Shown here in pieces: positions 51,680 to 60,060 of a stretch of DNA of 64,000 nt. The notes beneath the pieces were generated by a model. It searched no databases. It saw only the letters and a program-made list of their open reading frames with translations, and was not told where the DNA came from. Source of the stretch: Bdellovibrio sp047344985 (GTDB taxonomy: Bacteria > Bdellovibrionota > Bdellovibrionia > Bdellovibrionales > Bdellovibrionaceae). Positions within the stretch are counted from its first letter, which is position 1; the number at the start of each line of letters is the position of its first letter. The stretch spans positions 1,364,001-1,428,000 of the forward strand of contig NZ_CP178861.1 in assembly GCF_047344985.1 (NCBI RefSeq). The letters run 5' to 3'. The position numbers were made by a program, and so were the translations under genes.

Positions 51680-53023
51680 ATGTCTTGGAGGCTCCAGTTG
51701 GTTTCAAATGAACTTGTTAAACGCCGTCGTATTTTGTTAGTTACTGCTCTTTGTTGTTTGGTTTCGGTAGCGAGCATGATTGTCGCGAAAGTCCTTTTGA
51801 TGGGCATCGCGCTTTTCACAAACCTTTTTTATTTCCAAAAATTTTCTATCGAATATTCTTCGCCTGCAGATAATCACCTGGGAATTTGGGCGATCTTCAT
51901 TCCGGCGATTGGCGGTGTGATTGTTGGTATTATGGCAAAGTTCGGCTCGCCCGGCATTCGTGGTCACGGCATTCCTGAAGCGATGGAAAACATTTTACAA
52001 AAAGAGAGCAGAATCCCACGCCGAATGACTTTCTTAAAACCTATTTCGTCAGCAATTGCGATTGGCTCCGGGGGACCTTTTGGTGCCGAGGGACCAATCA
52101 TCGCCACAGGTGGTGCTTTGGGTTCTTGGCTGGGACAAATTGTTCCGGTGAGCAGTTATGAGCGCAAAGTTATTTTGGCAGCAGGGGCAGCGTCGGGAAT
52201 GACGGCTATTTTCGGAACGCCGTTTTCAGCGGTGTTGTTGGCGATTGAACTTTTACTTTTTGAATACAGGGCAAAATCATTCATTCCCGTAGCGCTTGCC
52301 ACTGTTGTGGCATCCACTTTGCGCGCGACAGTGATGGGTGGGGAGGCTTTCTTTACGATGCCTCCGATTCACTCTCCCGATTTAATCAGCTTGTTTATCT
52401 ATCTCGCCTTCGGTGCATTGGTGGGAGTTCTTGCGGTCGGAGTTACGAAGTCGGTTTATTGGATCGAAGATATGTTCGAGAAACTTCCTATTCATTGGAT
52501 GTGGTGGCCTGTGATTGGCGGTTTGGTTGTGGGCTTGGTCGGACTTATCGAACCTCGCGCCTTGGGTGTCGGATATGACAACATCACGATGAGCCTTGCA
52601 GGTAAATTGAGTGTGGGCGCAGCGGTGAGTATTTTTGTTTGGAAGTTTCTTGCATGGTCGGTTGCTTTGGGAAGTGGAACTTCCGGGGGGACTTTAGCAC
52701 CGCTTTTAACTTTAGGATCTGCATTTGGATTTTTAGTGGGAACGGGACTTGCGTTTTATTTCCCAGAACTTCACACAGATGTTTCAACCATGGCTTTGAT
52801 CGGAATGGCAGCACTTTTTGCCGGTTCTTCGCGGGCGCTTCTTGCATCCGTACTGTTTGCGCTCGAAGGCACGCAACAGCCCGTGGGAATGGTTCCGCTT
52901 TTAGGTTGCTGCTCCATCGCGTATTTGGTTTCTTCCGTGTTGATGAAAAACACGATCATGACAGAAAAGATCGCCCGTCGTGGCGTCTCGGTTCCGCATG
53001 AGTATTATTCGAATCCGGGGTAA
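51680..53023 (+). CDS. ClC-family anion channel/transporter, atypical selectivity motif
   Basis: A 447-residue membrane protein with about ten or more hydrophobic helices. Three ClC signatures are found: GHGIPE (95-100) for GSGIPE, GAEGP (135-139) for GxEGP with the gating Glu 137, and GTSGGTLAP for GxxGGxFxP. Departures: the chloride-holding Ser is His 96, and at the place of the E. coli internal proton Glu (E203) an ungapped alignment gives Leu 191, while the neighbouring Glu 190 is kept. It may therefore be a channel or carry another anion. No CBS domains. The ATG has GAGAG upstream. Confidence 0.9.
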   Translation: MSWRLQLVSNELVKRRRILLVTALCCLVSVASMIVAKVLLMGIALFTNLFYFQKFSIEYSSPADNHLGIWAIFIPAIGGVIVGIMAKFGSPGIRGHGIPEAMENILQKESRIPRRMTFLKPISSAIAIGSGGPFGAEGPIIATGGALGSWLGQIVPVSSYERKVILAAGAASGMTAIFGTPFSAVLLAIELLLFEYRAKSFIPVALATVVASTLRATVMGGEAFFTMPPIHSPDLISLFIYLAFGALVGVLAVGVTKSVYWIEDMFEKLPIHWMWWPVIGGLVVGLVGLIEPRALGVGYDNITMSLAGKLSVGAAVSIFVWKFLAWSVALGSGTSGGTLAPLLTLGSAFGFLVGTGLAFYFPELHTDVSTMALIGMAALFAGSSRALLASVLFALEGTQQPVGMVPLLGCCSIAYLVSSVLMKNTIMTEKIARRGVSVPHEYYSNPG

Positions 53024-53033
53024 AAGAGGGCTT

Positions 53034-53052
53034 CACTGCCACAGTGGCAGTG
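53034..53052. repeat. 19-nt palindrome at the tRNA-Arg 3' end
   Basis: CACTGCCAC (53034-53042), A, GTGGCAGTG (53044-53052); the right arm overlaps the last two CCA bases of the tRNA gene. Read on the minus strand it is a hairpin directly after the tRNA, followed after five bases by CTCTTTT, so it probably ends tRNA transcription. Confidence 0.65.
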
Positions 53053-53126
53053 GTGGCCCCACGTGGACTCGAACCACGATCGACGGTTTAGGAAACCGTA
53101 GCTCTATCCTGTTGAGCTATGGGGTC
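53051..53126 (-). tRNA. tRNA-Arg (anticodon CCU)
   Basis: 76 nt with encoded CCA. Cloverleaf by eye: acceptor GACCCCA/TGGGGCC, D stem GCTC/GAGC, anticodon stem ACGGT/ACCGT with loop TTCCTAA (anticodon CCT), T stem CGTGG/CCACG with loop TTCGAGT. All pairs fit except A2 opposite C71 in the acceptor stem. It reads AGG codons. Only tRNA found in the window. Confidence 0.95.
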
Positions 53127-53184
53127 GCTGTTGAATATAAATATATATGAGGTAAAATAAGGCACGCAAGCCATGGAGCTCCGA

Positions 53185-53949
53185 ATGTGGTTGATCTCTA
53201 AAATCCTTTTAATCATTTTGATATGGCCTTCAATGCTTTACGCAAACGAAAAGGCTATTATCATCAGCGGTTTTGATGATGTTTTACGTCAGGCTGAAAA
53301 TACGGGATTAGTTAAATCCGCTGTTAAAATTTTAGAGAAAGACAAAACTTTTGCAGGCATGCCGGAGCTATATTCGGTGATTTCAAAAGAAGAATCTGCG
53401 CCCCATTTTTATCTGGTCAGCGCGATCTCTTCTTGGTTTGAAAAACGTATTTCGGGTTTTTTGAAAGTTTCCGGTTATCCTGAAAGTCACCGTTATTTGA
53501 GAAACTGGCTCACAGAGTGGTCGATTGAAGATTTTAAAATCTCGCGCATTCAAAAAATCATAGAAGAACATCCGCAACGGAAATTTATCGTGATCTTTGA
53601 TAACTCGGATCCAAGTATCCAGATGGCAACAATCCTTCATGAAAAATTTGGTGATAAAATCCAGGCCGTTTATTTGCGCGAAGTGGTGAAAAAAGAAATT
53701 CCATCCGTGGCAATTCCCTTCTTTACGGCTTTTGACATTGCAATGAATGAATTCACTTTCGGCCGTATGACAGCTGAAGAGGTGCAGCAGGTAGGACAAG
53801 CGATAGTCAAAGAAACCCACGCAGAGCAAATAATTCCTTCTTATGCTCTTTGTCCCTCAGAAATAAGATGTAATGGCAGCAGCACCGAAATTGTGTCCGT
53901 ATGCCAGGACGTGCAAAAACATTTGCAGTTCGTATGCGCCCAGCGCTAA
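53185..53949 (+). CDS. Secreted App1/DUF2183-like phosphatase homologue
   Basis: A 254-residue protein with signal peptide (ILLIILIWPSMLYA). The chain follows the App1 (DUF2183) catalytic-domain order: IIISGFDDVLRQ at motif I, FLKVSGYPESHRYLRNW, IIEEHPQRKFIVIFDNSDPS and IQAVYLREVV. In active relatives motif I is DxDxT; here the first Asp is Gly and the Thr is Val, so catalysis is doubtful. Four Cys lie near the C-terminus. Start ATG 53185 is chosen: GGAG lies 6 nt before it and the signal peptide begins there; ATG 53173 is possible. Its stop overlaps a small convergent gene. Confidence 0.75.
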   Translation: MWLISKILLIILIWPSMLYANEKAIIISGFDDVLRQAENTGLVKSAVKILEKDKTFAGMPELYSVISKEESAPHFYLVSAISSWFEKRISGFLKVSGYPESHRYLRNWLTEWSIEDFKISRIQKIIEEHPQRKFIVIFDNSDPSIQMATILHEKFGDKIQAVYLREVVKKEIPSVAIPFFTAFDIAMNEFTFGRMTAEEVQQVGQAIVKETHAEQIIPSYALCPSEIRCNGSSTEIVSVCQDVQKHLQFVCAQR

Positions 53950-54053
53950 GTGCATCCGCGGATAAGATAAAGAATCAGTAAAATAGGAATCGGAACTCCT
54001 ATCAACCATAATAAAATCCAACCGATTTTGCCGGATTGATTATTGTTCGCCAT
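53946..54053 (-). CDS. 35-residue single-pass membrane protein
   Basis: A short gene with a strong ribosome site (AAGGAGGGA, 3-4 nt before ATG 54053). The product reads MANNNQSGKIGWILLWLIG, continues with VPIPILLILYLIRGCT, and stops. It has a short polar N-terminus, one hydrophobic helix with a PxP kink, and a terminal RGCT. Short proteins of the pattern KIGWILLWxxGxPxPxLLxLxLxRGC occur in other bacteria as I recall, which with the ribosome site argues it is real. Its stop overlaps the stop of the plus-strand App1-like gene. Function unknown. Confidence 0.75.
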   Translation of the reverse strand: MANNNQSGKIGWILLWLIGVPIPILLILYLIRGCT

Positions 54054-54110
54054 AAGTCCCTCCTTGGCCTTACGAAAACTTCAAATCTTTCTTCATTTTA
54101 TAATAAGTCG

Positions 54111-54142
54111 AAAAAAGAAGAAGCCATCTAGATGATGGCTTC
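54111..54142 (-). terminator. Intrinsic terminator of the M1 peptidase gene
   Basis: On the minus strand GAAGCCATC, loop ATCTA, GATGGCTTC, then TTCTTTTTT. It overlaps nothing coding and lies 7 nt after the peptidase stop. Confidence 0.88.
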
Positions 54143-54148
54143 CAACAC

Positions 54149-56206
54149 TTACAAGGACTTTTGCAGAGGCGATTGCAGCACAGGCCATGTGCTTTTTAGA
54201 ACAGCGGGGCGACCTTGGAAAACCAGGATACCAAAGGTTCCATAGTGCGTAAGGCGACCGGCCCACTCGGCAGGGTTGTTGTCTTTGCTCCAGCGAACCC
54301 ACACGATGGGTTGGGCAGGATTGCTCTTTAGTCTTGTGACTAAAACCGTGCTTGTGTTTTCAAGCAAGAACTCTTGACCGTCAATCGTCATCTTCTTGTC
54401 AGTCAGAGTAAATTTTTGATCCAGAAGTTGAGCCTTCATAAAATTAGCAAAGATTTCTTTGTCTCCGACAAAAACTAACGCTCCTTCCGAAGCGATCTGC
54501 AAAGAGTCTGTCACTGCTGTGAACGTGCTTTTGCCTTCGGCGGATTGAGCCCAAGATTGTGCAAACTTTTCGGCATCAGGATTTTCTTTATCAAAATAAA
54601 AATTCACTGAAGCGCTGCCAAGAACGGAGGATAAGGTGGCAGGACGTTCTTCTAAATAAAGATCGCGGAAGATATGAAAATCGGGATCGACAGAAATATG
54701 CACGGGCTTGGAACGGCTGACCAATGAGAAGACACCAGACTTATCGGTGAGCCGAGCAAGCTGACGAATTTCCTCTCCAGATTCTAACTTCCAAACTACA
54801 GGAATAGACAAGTCGTACATTTCAGCCTGTTTTTGAGAAAGCAGATAAGTGGTGCTGTAAGAGCCGTCCAACCATCTCATGACTTTCACGTCTGTCAGTT
54901 CAACTTTGGGAGCACCGGTGCGATCAAGCCATTGCGCGAAGAAGCCCTGCAGATCTTGGCTCGTGATCTTTTCAAAGCTTTTTTGAACTTCATTAAAAGA
55001 AACGCGTTGAAACAGATTCTCAGTATAAAAATCTTGAAGCGCTTTCTTAAAAAGATCTTTGCCGAATTTAAACTCTAACATGTGAAAGATCATCATGGAC
55101 TTGCTATAGCCCACAGCTTGAGAGCTGGAATTATGGCGGCCTTTAAACTGGCGCACGGGAAAATCTTTTCCGGCATTTGCAGAAACAAAATCACCGTAAT
55201 TGATCAAAGCATTCATACGATAGCCGCGGTCGTTGCCGACTTTTTCTTGTTGCCAGTAATCCGCCATGTAAGTCGTGAGGCCTTCACTCCAGTTGCCTTT
55301 TTCATAATCAACGTAAACGCTATTACCCCACCAGTTGTGCAAAACCTCGTGTGGCAAAGAAGAATTTAAAATAAACGGCAAGCGGATCACCGTAGGTCCT
55401 AGCAAAGTAAAGCTAGGCATTCCGTAACCTGTTTCCCAGAAGTTTTCTACAACGGTGAAGCTGGAGTACGGATAAGGGGAGATGGTGTTGCTATAGTGCT
55501 CAAGATATTCAGGAACCAGAGATAGAAAAGTTTGTGCTAAAGAGGGATCGGCTTTACGTAAAAGAACTTGGATTTTTTTTCCTGCAACATCGGTTTCATA
55601 ACTTTGAAAAGGACCCGCCACCAAATAGATCTCTTCTTGCGGATAAATTTCAACAAAGCGAGATGTGCGAATGGCATTAGCAACTTGAGTGCTGGCAATT
55701 TGGCCTTGCACTAAAGAACGCCATTCCGCCGGAGTTTGCACAGTCACATCAAAACTTTTTTGCGTGTCTAAGAAAAACGGATACCAGTAAGTGCTACCAA
55801 AGAGAGTTGCTCCTTCAGGGGCAATCAAACCATTGCTGCTGTCGTTCACAACAGCATCGTAAATCACACCATAGTAGCTCACCGAAACTTTGTTGTCCTG
55901 AGTTCCCAATTGCAAACCGTATTCAGAGTACGGTTCGTTCGCAGTTCCAGCATGAAGAAGTGTCAAAGAGTCATCAGCACTTGTGACCGTAATGCGCAAA
56001 TCTTTGTGCAGCAAAAAGCTTAATTTGCGAGGAGAATCTTTCGGAAAAGTGAGCGTGTCCTCCGCCTTCAGCATCTTCAATCCTGGATAAATCTCCACCT
56101 GCATTTTGTGATGCAAAGGAGCGGAATGAGACTGCATGGAGACAAGCAAAATAAAAAGAAGGCCGATCACAATCATTAGCTTGTGAAGAGCTTGCGCTTT
56201 GGTCAT
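54149..56206 (-). CDS. M1-family (gluzincin) metallopeptidase, exported
   Basis: A 685-residue protein with an N-terminal signal or anchor (MIVIGLLFILLVSMQSHSA). The zinc site is HEVLHNWWGN at about residues 284-293 with the third ligand in NWSEGLTTY about 20 residues later, the HExxH-x18-E arrangement of M1 aminopeptidases. The N-terminal beta-domain (AEDTLTFPKDSPRKLSFLLH) fits M1 enzymes too; the GxMEN exopeptidase motif is not obvious, GYGMPSFTLLG standing in its place. It probably cuts peptides in the periplasm, perhaps prey proteins. Single gene with its own terminator; GAGGT precedes ATG 56206. Confidence 0.9.
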   Translation of the reverse strand: MTKAQALHKLMIVIGLLFILLVSMQSHSAPLHHKMQVEIYPGLKMLKAEDTLTFPKDSPRKLSFLLHKDLRITVTSADDSLTLLHAGTANEPYSEYGLQLGTQDNKVSVSYYGVIYDAVVNDSSNGLIAPEGATLFGSTYWYPFFLDTQKSFDVTVQTPAEWRSLVQGQIASTQVANAIRTSRFVEIYPQEEIYLVAGPFQSYETDVAGKKIQVLLRKADPSLAQTFLSLVPEYLEHYSNTISPYPYSSFTVVENFWETGYGMPSFTLLGPTVIRLPFILNSSLPHEVLHNWWGNSVYVDYEKGNWSEGLTTYMADYWQQEKVGNDRGYRMNALINYGDFVSANAGKDFPVRQFKGRHNSSSQAVGYSKSMMIFHMLEFKFGKDLFKKALQDFYTENLFQRVSFNEVQKSFEKITSQDLQGFFAQWLDRTGAPKVELTDVKVMRWLDGSYSTTYLLSQKQAEMYDLSIPVVWKLESGEEIRQLARLTDKSGVFSLVSRSKPVHISVDPDFHIFRDLYLEERPATLSSVLGSASVNFYFDKENPDAEKFAQSWAQSAEGKSTFTAVTDSLQIASEGALVFVGDKEIFANFMKAQLLDQKFTLTDKKMTIDGQEFLLENTSTVLVTRLKSNPAQPIVWVRWSKDNNPAEWAGRLTHYGTFGILVFQGRPAVLKSTWPVLQSPLQKSL

Positions 56207-56255
56207 GAATTACCTCTAAAACGGGGACCATATCTACGCCCGCTCTAGAGGGAGG

Positions 56256-56978
56256 TCAAAGGGAATTCAGGGGGTTTTGTGGCGCATCCGTGTGATTAAA
56301 CAAAAGTTGAATTTTCTTCCACTTTTCGCAAGGGGGAGCCTCGATCGAAACCGCTTCGCCACTCCACGGGTGAGTGAACTCCAGGCGCAAAGCTTTAAGG
56401 CATAACCCCTCAATTCCTATATGGTTTCTAAAGAATCGATTGTGGTGAGAATCGCCATGAACGGCGTCACCTAAAAGAGGGTGAGAAATGCGATTGAAGT
56501 GACGGCGGATCTGATGATAGCGACCCGTGTGAGGAGTGACCTCCACCCAAGAGTAGCGAGCCGTGGGAAATTTTTTCCCGACGGCCACGGGAAACTCCAC
56601 GGTCCCTAAGCGCTTAAAGCTGGTCCGTGCTTCGACAAGATCCCCAGTGGAATCCAGTTCCAGAGGAATTTCGATGTCTCCCGCTTCCTTTACATAACCG
56701 CGCACAACGGCTTGATACGTTTTCAAAGTGGCGCGTTCGGTAAAGAGCTTACAAAGTTTTCCTGCGGATTCTGAAGAAAGAGCGAAAAGTAACACGCCAC
56801 TTGTGCCTGCGTCTAAGCGATGCACAGGATACACATGTTGCTTCATCATACGACGAGCGTGATAAAGACAGATTTTATCTCGAGAAACGCGGTGCTGAAC
56901 GTTTTCGTGGGGATGAACATGAAAGCCGGAAGGTTTATTCACAGCGATAAAATGTTCATCCTTATACAAAAGCTCCAC
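56256..56978 (-). CDS. RluA-family pseudouridine synthase (TruC-like)
   Basis: A 240-residue enzyme without S4 domain. It begins at once with ELLYKDEHFIAVNKPSGFHVHP, has the catalytic Asp in PVHRLDAGTSGVL, and TPHTGRYHQIRRHFNRISHPLLGD, with an Arg/His-rich end like TruC, which modifies U65 in tRNA. By length and these motifs TruC is the best guess; a different RluA target is possible. It lies 13 nt after the L,D-transpeptidase gene on the same strand. Confidence 0.85.
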   Translation of the reverse strand: MELLYKDEHFIAVNKPSGFHVHPHENVQHRVSRDKICLYHARRMMKQHVYPVHRLDAGTSGVLLFALSSESAGKLCKLFTERATLKTYQAVVRGYVKEAGDIEIPLELDSTGDLVEARTSFKRLGTVEFPVAVGKKFPTARYSWVEVTPHTGRYHQIRRHFNRISHPLLGDAVHGDSHHNRFFRNHIGIEGLCLKALRLEFTHPWSGEAVSIEAPPCEKWKKIQLLFNHTDAPQNPLNSL

Positions 56979-56991
56979 GAAAAATTCCTAA

Positions 56992-57612
56992 CTAGTTTTG
57001 TCCCGCCCATATGTAGTAAACGCTGCCGCCTTTAAGCTGCGTCACAAGAGTATTGATATACTTCTCTTCCACAGCGGGGCAGCCCTGACTGCGACCCAAG
57101 GGCTTGTATTGTGGGTCCACGTACCACGCGCCGTGCACGACGATCGCACGATCCATGGCTTGGTCGTTGGTTTTTTCCAATCCCACTAAACGCATCGAGC
57201 GACCATGCTTACCACTGTATTCACCGCCGGTCACGTACATACCGATTGAAGACATATTGGAACCTTCGACATTGGAAAATTTCTTCGCCATTCCGGTGTG
57301 GCTGGGGTCGGAACCCTTTCCGTGGGCCACCAGATAACGAGTCACAGCGCCGGATTTCATATCGACCACGTACATGCGTTTGTTGTTGGAGGCCTGAGTG
57401 AAATCGATCACTGTCAGATAGTTTTTATTGGAAATTTTATTGTAGTAAACATCGTAGTACGTCAGAGCCTTTTCCAAAGCCTTTGTGGGAATTTCTCTTT
57501 TTGGGTCGACGTAATCGTATTTAGAAAGATCGGCAAGGGGAGGTGCATTTTGAGCGAATGCGGGAGTGATCAAGAATAAGCTCGCTATAAAAGACATGAG
57601 TTGAATTGTCAT
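56992..57612 (-). CDS. L,D-transpeptidase catalytic-domain protein (YkuD_2 type)
   Basis: A 206-residue exported protein: signal peptide SFIASLFLITPAFAQ, then a domain with YLTVIDFTQASNNKRMYVVD, IVVHGAWYVDP (His) and GRSQGCPAVEE (catalytic Cys). Such enzymes cross-link or remodel peptidoglycan, or attach proteins to it; predatory Bdellovibrio species use many when changing prey and self walls. Start ATG 57612 is chosen: GGAG is about 10 nt upstream and the signal peptide starts there; an upstream TTG gives a poor one. Confidence 0.88.
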   Translation of the reverse strand: MTIQLMSFIASLFLITPAFAQNAPPLADLSKYDYVDPKREIPTKALEKALTYYDVYYNKISNKNYLTVIDFTQASNNKRMYVVDMKSGAVTRYLVAHGKGSDPSHTGMAKKFSNVEGSNMSSIGMYVTGGEYSGKHGRSMRLVGLEKTNDQAMDRAIVVHGAWYVDPQYKPLGRSQGCPAVEEKYINTLVTQLKGGSVYYIWAGQN

Positions 57613-57717
57613 AGTCGTGACTCCAAGAAATGATTTTGACTGTTGCAAATCAGATCGGAGTCCCCGACGAGGACTTGACGTCCTTCAGAGTTAAACTAGA
57701 CTTAAGAGGGAGGCGAA

Positions 57718-58284
57718 ATGCGTTACCGAGCGAACCTGTATAGCGATCTGAATTGCCCGTTTTGCTACGCTTTGGAAGAGCGTTTGGTGGCTTTGCATCT
57801 CAATTCTCTGGTCGAATGGAGAGGTGTTCAGCATTCCCAAGGTCTCTCGGTGCCTATGGAGATCGCGAATTATTCTTTAAGTCGTGCCTTAGAGCGCGAA
57901 GTTTTGCAGGTCCGAGAGGTTGCTCCTGAGATTGAAATTTCGTTCCCACTTGGAAAGCCGAACACACTTCGTGCGATTCAATACGTGATAGCGGCTCAGA
58001 AAAAAGACGCGATGTTGGCTCTTGTTTATCGTCACACTCTTGGACGTGAGTTTTGGGTGAACGGGGAAGACATTTCGAATGAAAAGTTATTGATTGATTT
58101 AGCACGCGATCTTGGCATGCCGGATTTGCGCGTGGATACGGCGAGTGAGAGTCTTGCTGATGTTTGGCAAAGGGAGTGGGAGCTCTTAGGCACGGGCTCG
58201 GTTCCTACTTTGCAAAGAGAAGACGGCGAAGTCGCCGTGGGTCTTATGTCTATTGAAGACCTTAAAAAGTTCTTCGACATTTAA
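57718..58284 (+). CDS. DsbA-family thioredoxin-fold oxidoreductase
   Basis: A 188-residue protein without signal peptide, so cytoplasmic. Active site LNCPFC (CPFC near residues 14-17), helical insert, and the cis-proline loop GSVPTL. Size and layout fit the FrnE/2-hydroxychromene-carboxylate-isomerase-like branch of the DsbA family, which reduces or isomerises disulfides or handles small thiol compounds. GAGGGAGG precedes ATG 57718. The following gene is 91 nt away. Confidence 0.85.
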   Translation: MRYRANLYSDLNCPFCYALEERLVALHLNSLVEWRGVQHSQGLSVPMEIANYSLSRALEREVLQVREVAPEIEISFPLGKPNTLRAIQYVIAAQKKDAMLALVYRHTLGREFWVNGEDISNEKLLIDLARDLGMPDLRVDTASESLADVWQREWELLGTGSVPTLQREDGEVAVGLMSIEDLKKFFDI

Positions 58285-58375
58285 TTGTTGATTCGCAAGT
58301 CCCCTCGGAAAATTTGAGTTCCTCCTCTGGGTGCGAGATGCTGGTGGTAGTTTGTTTTTGCAAGGAGGACTTTTT

Positions 58376-59110
58376 ATGCGTCATAAGAAGATACTTTTTG
58401 TCTTAACGAGTGCGAGCCAGCTCGGAAACACCGGCCACAAAACGGGAGCCTATCTTTCGGAAATCACTCATGCCTATGATGAATTCGCACGATGGAATTA
58501 CGATATTGATGTGATCAGTCCCTTGGGCGGCGAGGTTCCCTTAGATGGCGTGAAGATGGACGATCCCATTAATGCCACGTGGATGAACGACGAAGAGTTT
58601 CTTAGTAAAATCGAAAACACCATGAAGCCTTGGCAGGTGAGTGGCAAAGATTATGGCGTGATCTATTTTGCAGGCGGGCATGGCGCGATGTTTGATTTTC
58701 CAGAAAATCTGCAATTGCAAAAACTGACGGCGGAAATTTTTGAAAACAACGGTGTCGTCAGCTCCGTCTGTCATGGCGCCGCAGGTTTGGTGAACGTGCG
58801 CCTGTCATCGGGAGCGTATCTTGTGAAAGGTCACGAAGTCGCAAGCTTCACGAATGAGGAAGAAGAAACTGTGGGTATGGAAAAAGCCGTGCCGTTCTTA
58901 TTGCAAAGCAAATTGGAAGAGCGAGGTGCACATCACACGTCGTCACCGCGGTTTTCTCCTCACGTTGTTAAAAGCGGTCGTTTGGTGACCGGTCAAAATC
59001 CCGCATCGACCACGAATCTCGCAAGGGCCGTCATGGAGGTTTTGGATTTTATCGACGAAGGCCGAAGTGTGCCTGAGCAAAACTGGTGTGAATGGAGGGC
59101 TCCACTGTGA
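58376..59110 (+). CDS. DJ-1/PfpI (Hsp31-type) protein
   Basis: A 244-residue protein. ILFVLTSASQLGNTGHKTG opens the fold, VIYFAGGHGAMFDFPEN holds the conserved Gly-Gly-His turn, and VSSVCHGAAGLVNV the nucleophile Cys; the Glu expected to support it is in GAYLSEITHAYDEF. This pattern matches Hsp31-like glyoxalase III proteins. Start ATG 58376 has AAGGAGGA upstream; the longer frame start has none. The stop overlaps the start of a sigma-54 activator gene (GTGA), so the pair is coupled. Confidence 0.88.
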   Translation: MRHKKILFVLTSASQLGNTGHKTGAYLSEITHAYDEFARWNYDIDVISPLGGEVPLDGVKMDDPINATWMNDEEFLSKIENTMKPWQVSGKDYGVIYFAGGHGAMFDFPENLQLQKLTAEIFENNGVVSSVCHGAAGLVNVRLSSGAYLVKGHEVASFTNEEEETVGMEKAVPFLLQSKLEERGAHHTSSPRFSPHVVKSGRLVTGQNPASTTNLARAVMEVLDFIDEGRSVPEQNWCEWRAPL

Positions 59111-60060
59111 CGGAGAATCCGCAAATCATTGCGCAGAGTCCGCGCTTCCAAGAGGTGTTGAGTGTGGCTCGTCGAGTCGCCGCAAGCTCTGCCAATGTGC
59201 TTATCACAGGAGAAAGTGGAACAGGCAAGGAAGTCGTCGCGCGCATGATTCACGATTTGAGCGCGCGAAACCGCGAGACGTTTGTGCCCATCAACTGCTC
59301 CGCGATTCCCGATCAGCTTTTGGAGTCGGAACTTTTTGGATATGCCAAAGGAGCATTCACGGGAGCGACGCTGGCAAAGCCCGGTCTTTTTGAAGAAGCC
59401 AACGGCGGTACTTTGTTTTTAGATGAAGTCGGAGATTTGGATTTGCATTTGCAAGCCAAGCTTTTACGTGTGCTTCAAGAAAAGAAAGTTAAAAGAGTCG
59501 GAGAAAATCACTATCGTTCCTTGAATATTCGCATTCTGGCAGCAACTCATAATGATCTTAGCGAAGACGTGCAACATAAAAAGTTTCGCGAAGATCTTTA
59601 TTTTCGTCTGAATGTAATTCCCATAGAAATTCCGCCCTTGCGGGATCGAGCGGAAGATATTTTGCCTTTGGCCAAATATTTTCTAAAAAAATATTCTCTG
59701 AAGCATCATTCGGCGGAAAAATGGTTTACCGCAGATGTCAGTTCTTACCTCTTGTCTCATTCCTGGTGGGGAAACGTGCGGGAGCTTGAAAACACCATAG
59801 AGCGTGCGGTGGTTTTAAGTTCGCATTCTGAAATTTCTGTCAAAGATTTGGAAAGTGGACAGCGGCGCAATCCTTCTTTTGAAAATGCCTTTGATCGACT
59901 TTGTCAAAAAGAAGGCCGGTTGGTGACTCTTGAGGAGCTGAGCCGTCAATATATTGAATATGCTCTTCAATTCAATAAAGGCGCACGCGAAAAGACGGCC
60001 CGTGATTTAGGAATAGATCGAAAAACTTTATATCGCAAAACGCATCACCGTCTTCAGTGA
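59107..60060 (+). CDS. Sigma-54 activator without receiver domain
   Basis: A 317-residue AAA+ protein that lacks an N-terminal sensory domain: only about 12 residues come before the ATPase. Walker A GESGTGKEVVARMIHD, GAFTGA (YAKGAFTGATLAKPG), Walker B LFLDEVGDL and FREDLYFRLNV are intact, and a Fis-type helix-turn-helix ends it (EKTARDLGIDRKTLYR). PspF is an example of such a protein, controlled by a partner. GTG 59107 with GGAGGG 7 nt upstream is chosen over ATG 59092. It overlaps the DJ-1 gene by 4 bp, and the opposite-strand holin-like gene by 7 bp. Confidence 0.88.
   Translation: MTENPQIIAQSPRFQEVLSVARRVAASSANVLITGESGTGKEVVARMIHDLSARNRETFVPINCSAIPDQLLESELFGYAKGAFTGATLAKPGLFEEANGGTLFLDEVGDLDLHLQAKLLRVLQEKKVKRVGENHYRSLNIRILAATHNDLSEDVQHKKFREDLYFRLNVIPIEIPPLRDRAEDILPLAKYFLKKYSLKHHSAEKWFTADVSSYLLSHSWWGNVRELENTIERAVVLSSHSEISVKDLESGQRRNPSFENAFDRLCQKEGRLVTLEELSRQYIEYALQFNKGAREKTARDLGIDRKTLYRKTHHRLQ

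Noticed and set aside
53024..53172. Integrated element at tRNA-Arg
   Set aside because: No integrase, no duplicated tRNA 3' segment and ordinary genes on both sides.
56256..57003. Frame-shifted or split RluA gene
   Set aside because: The 240-residue product is complete, with start, catalytic Asp and normal end; lack of an S4 domain is normal for TruC-type enzymes.
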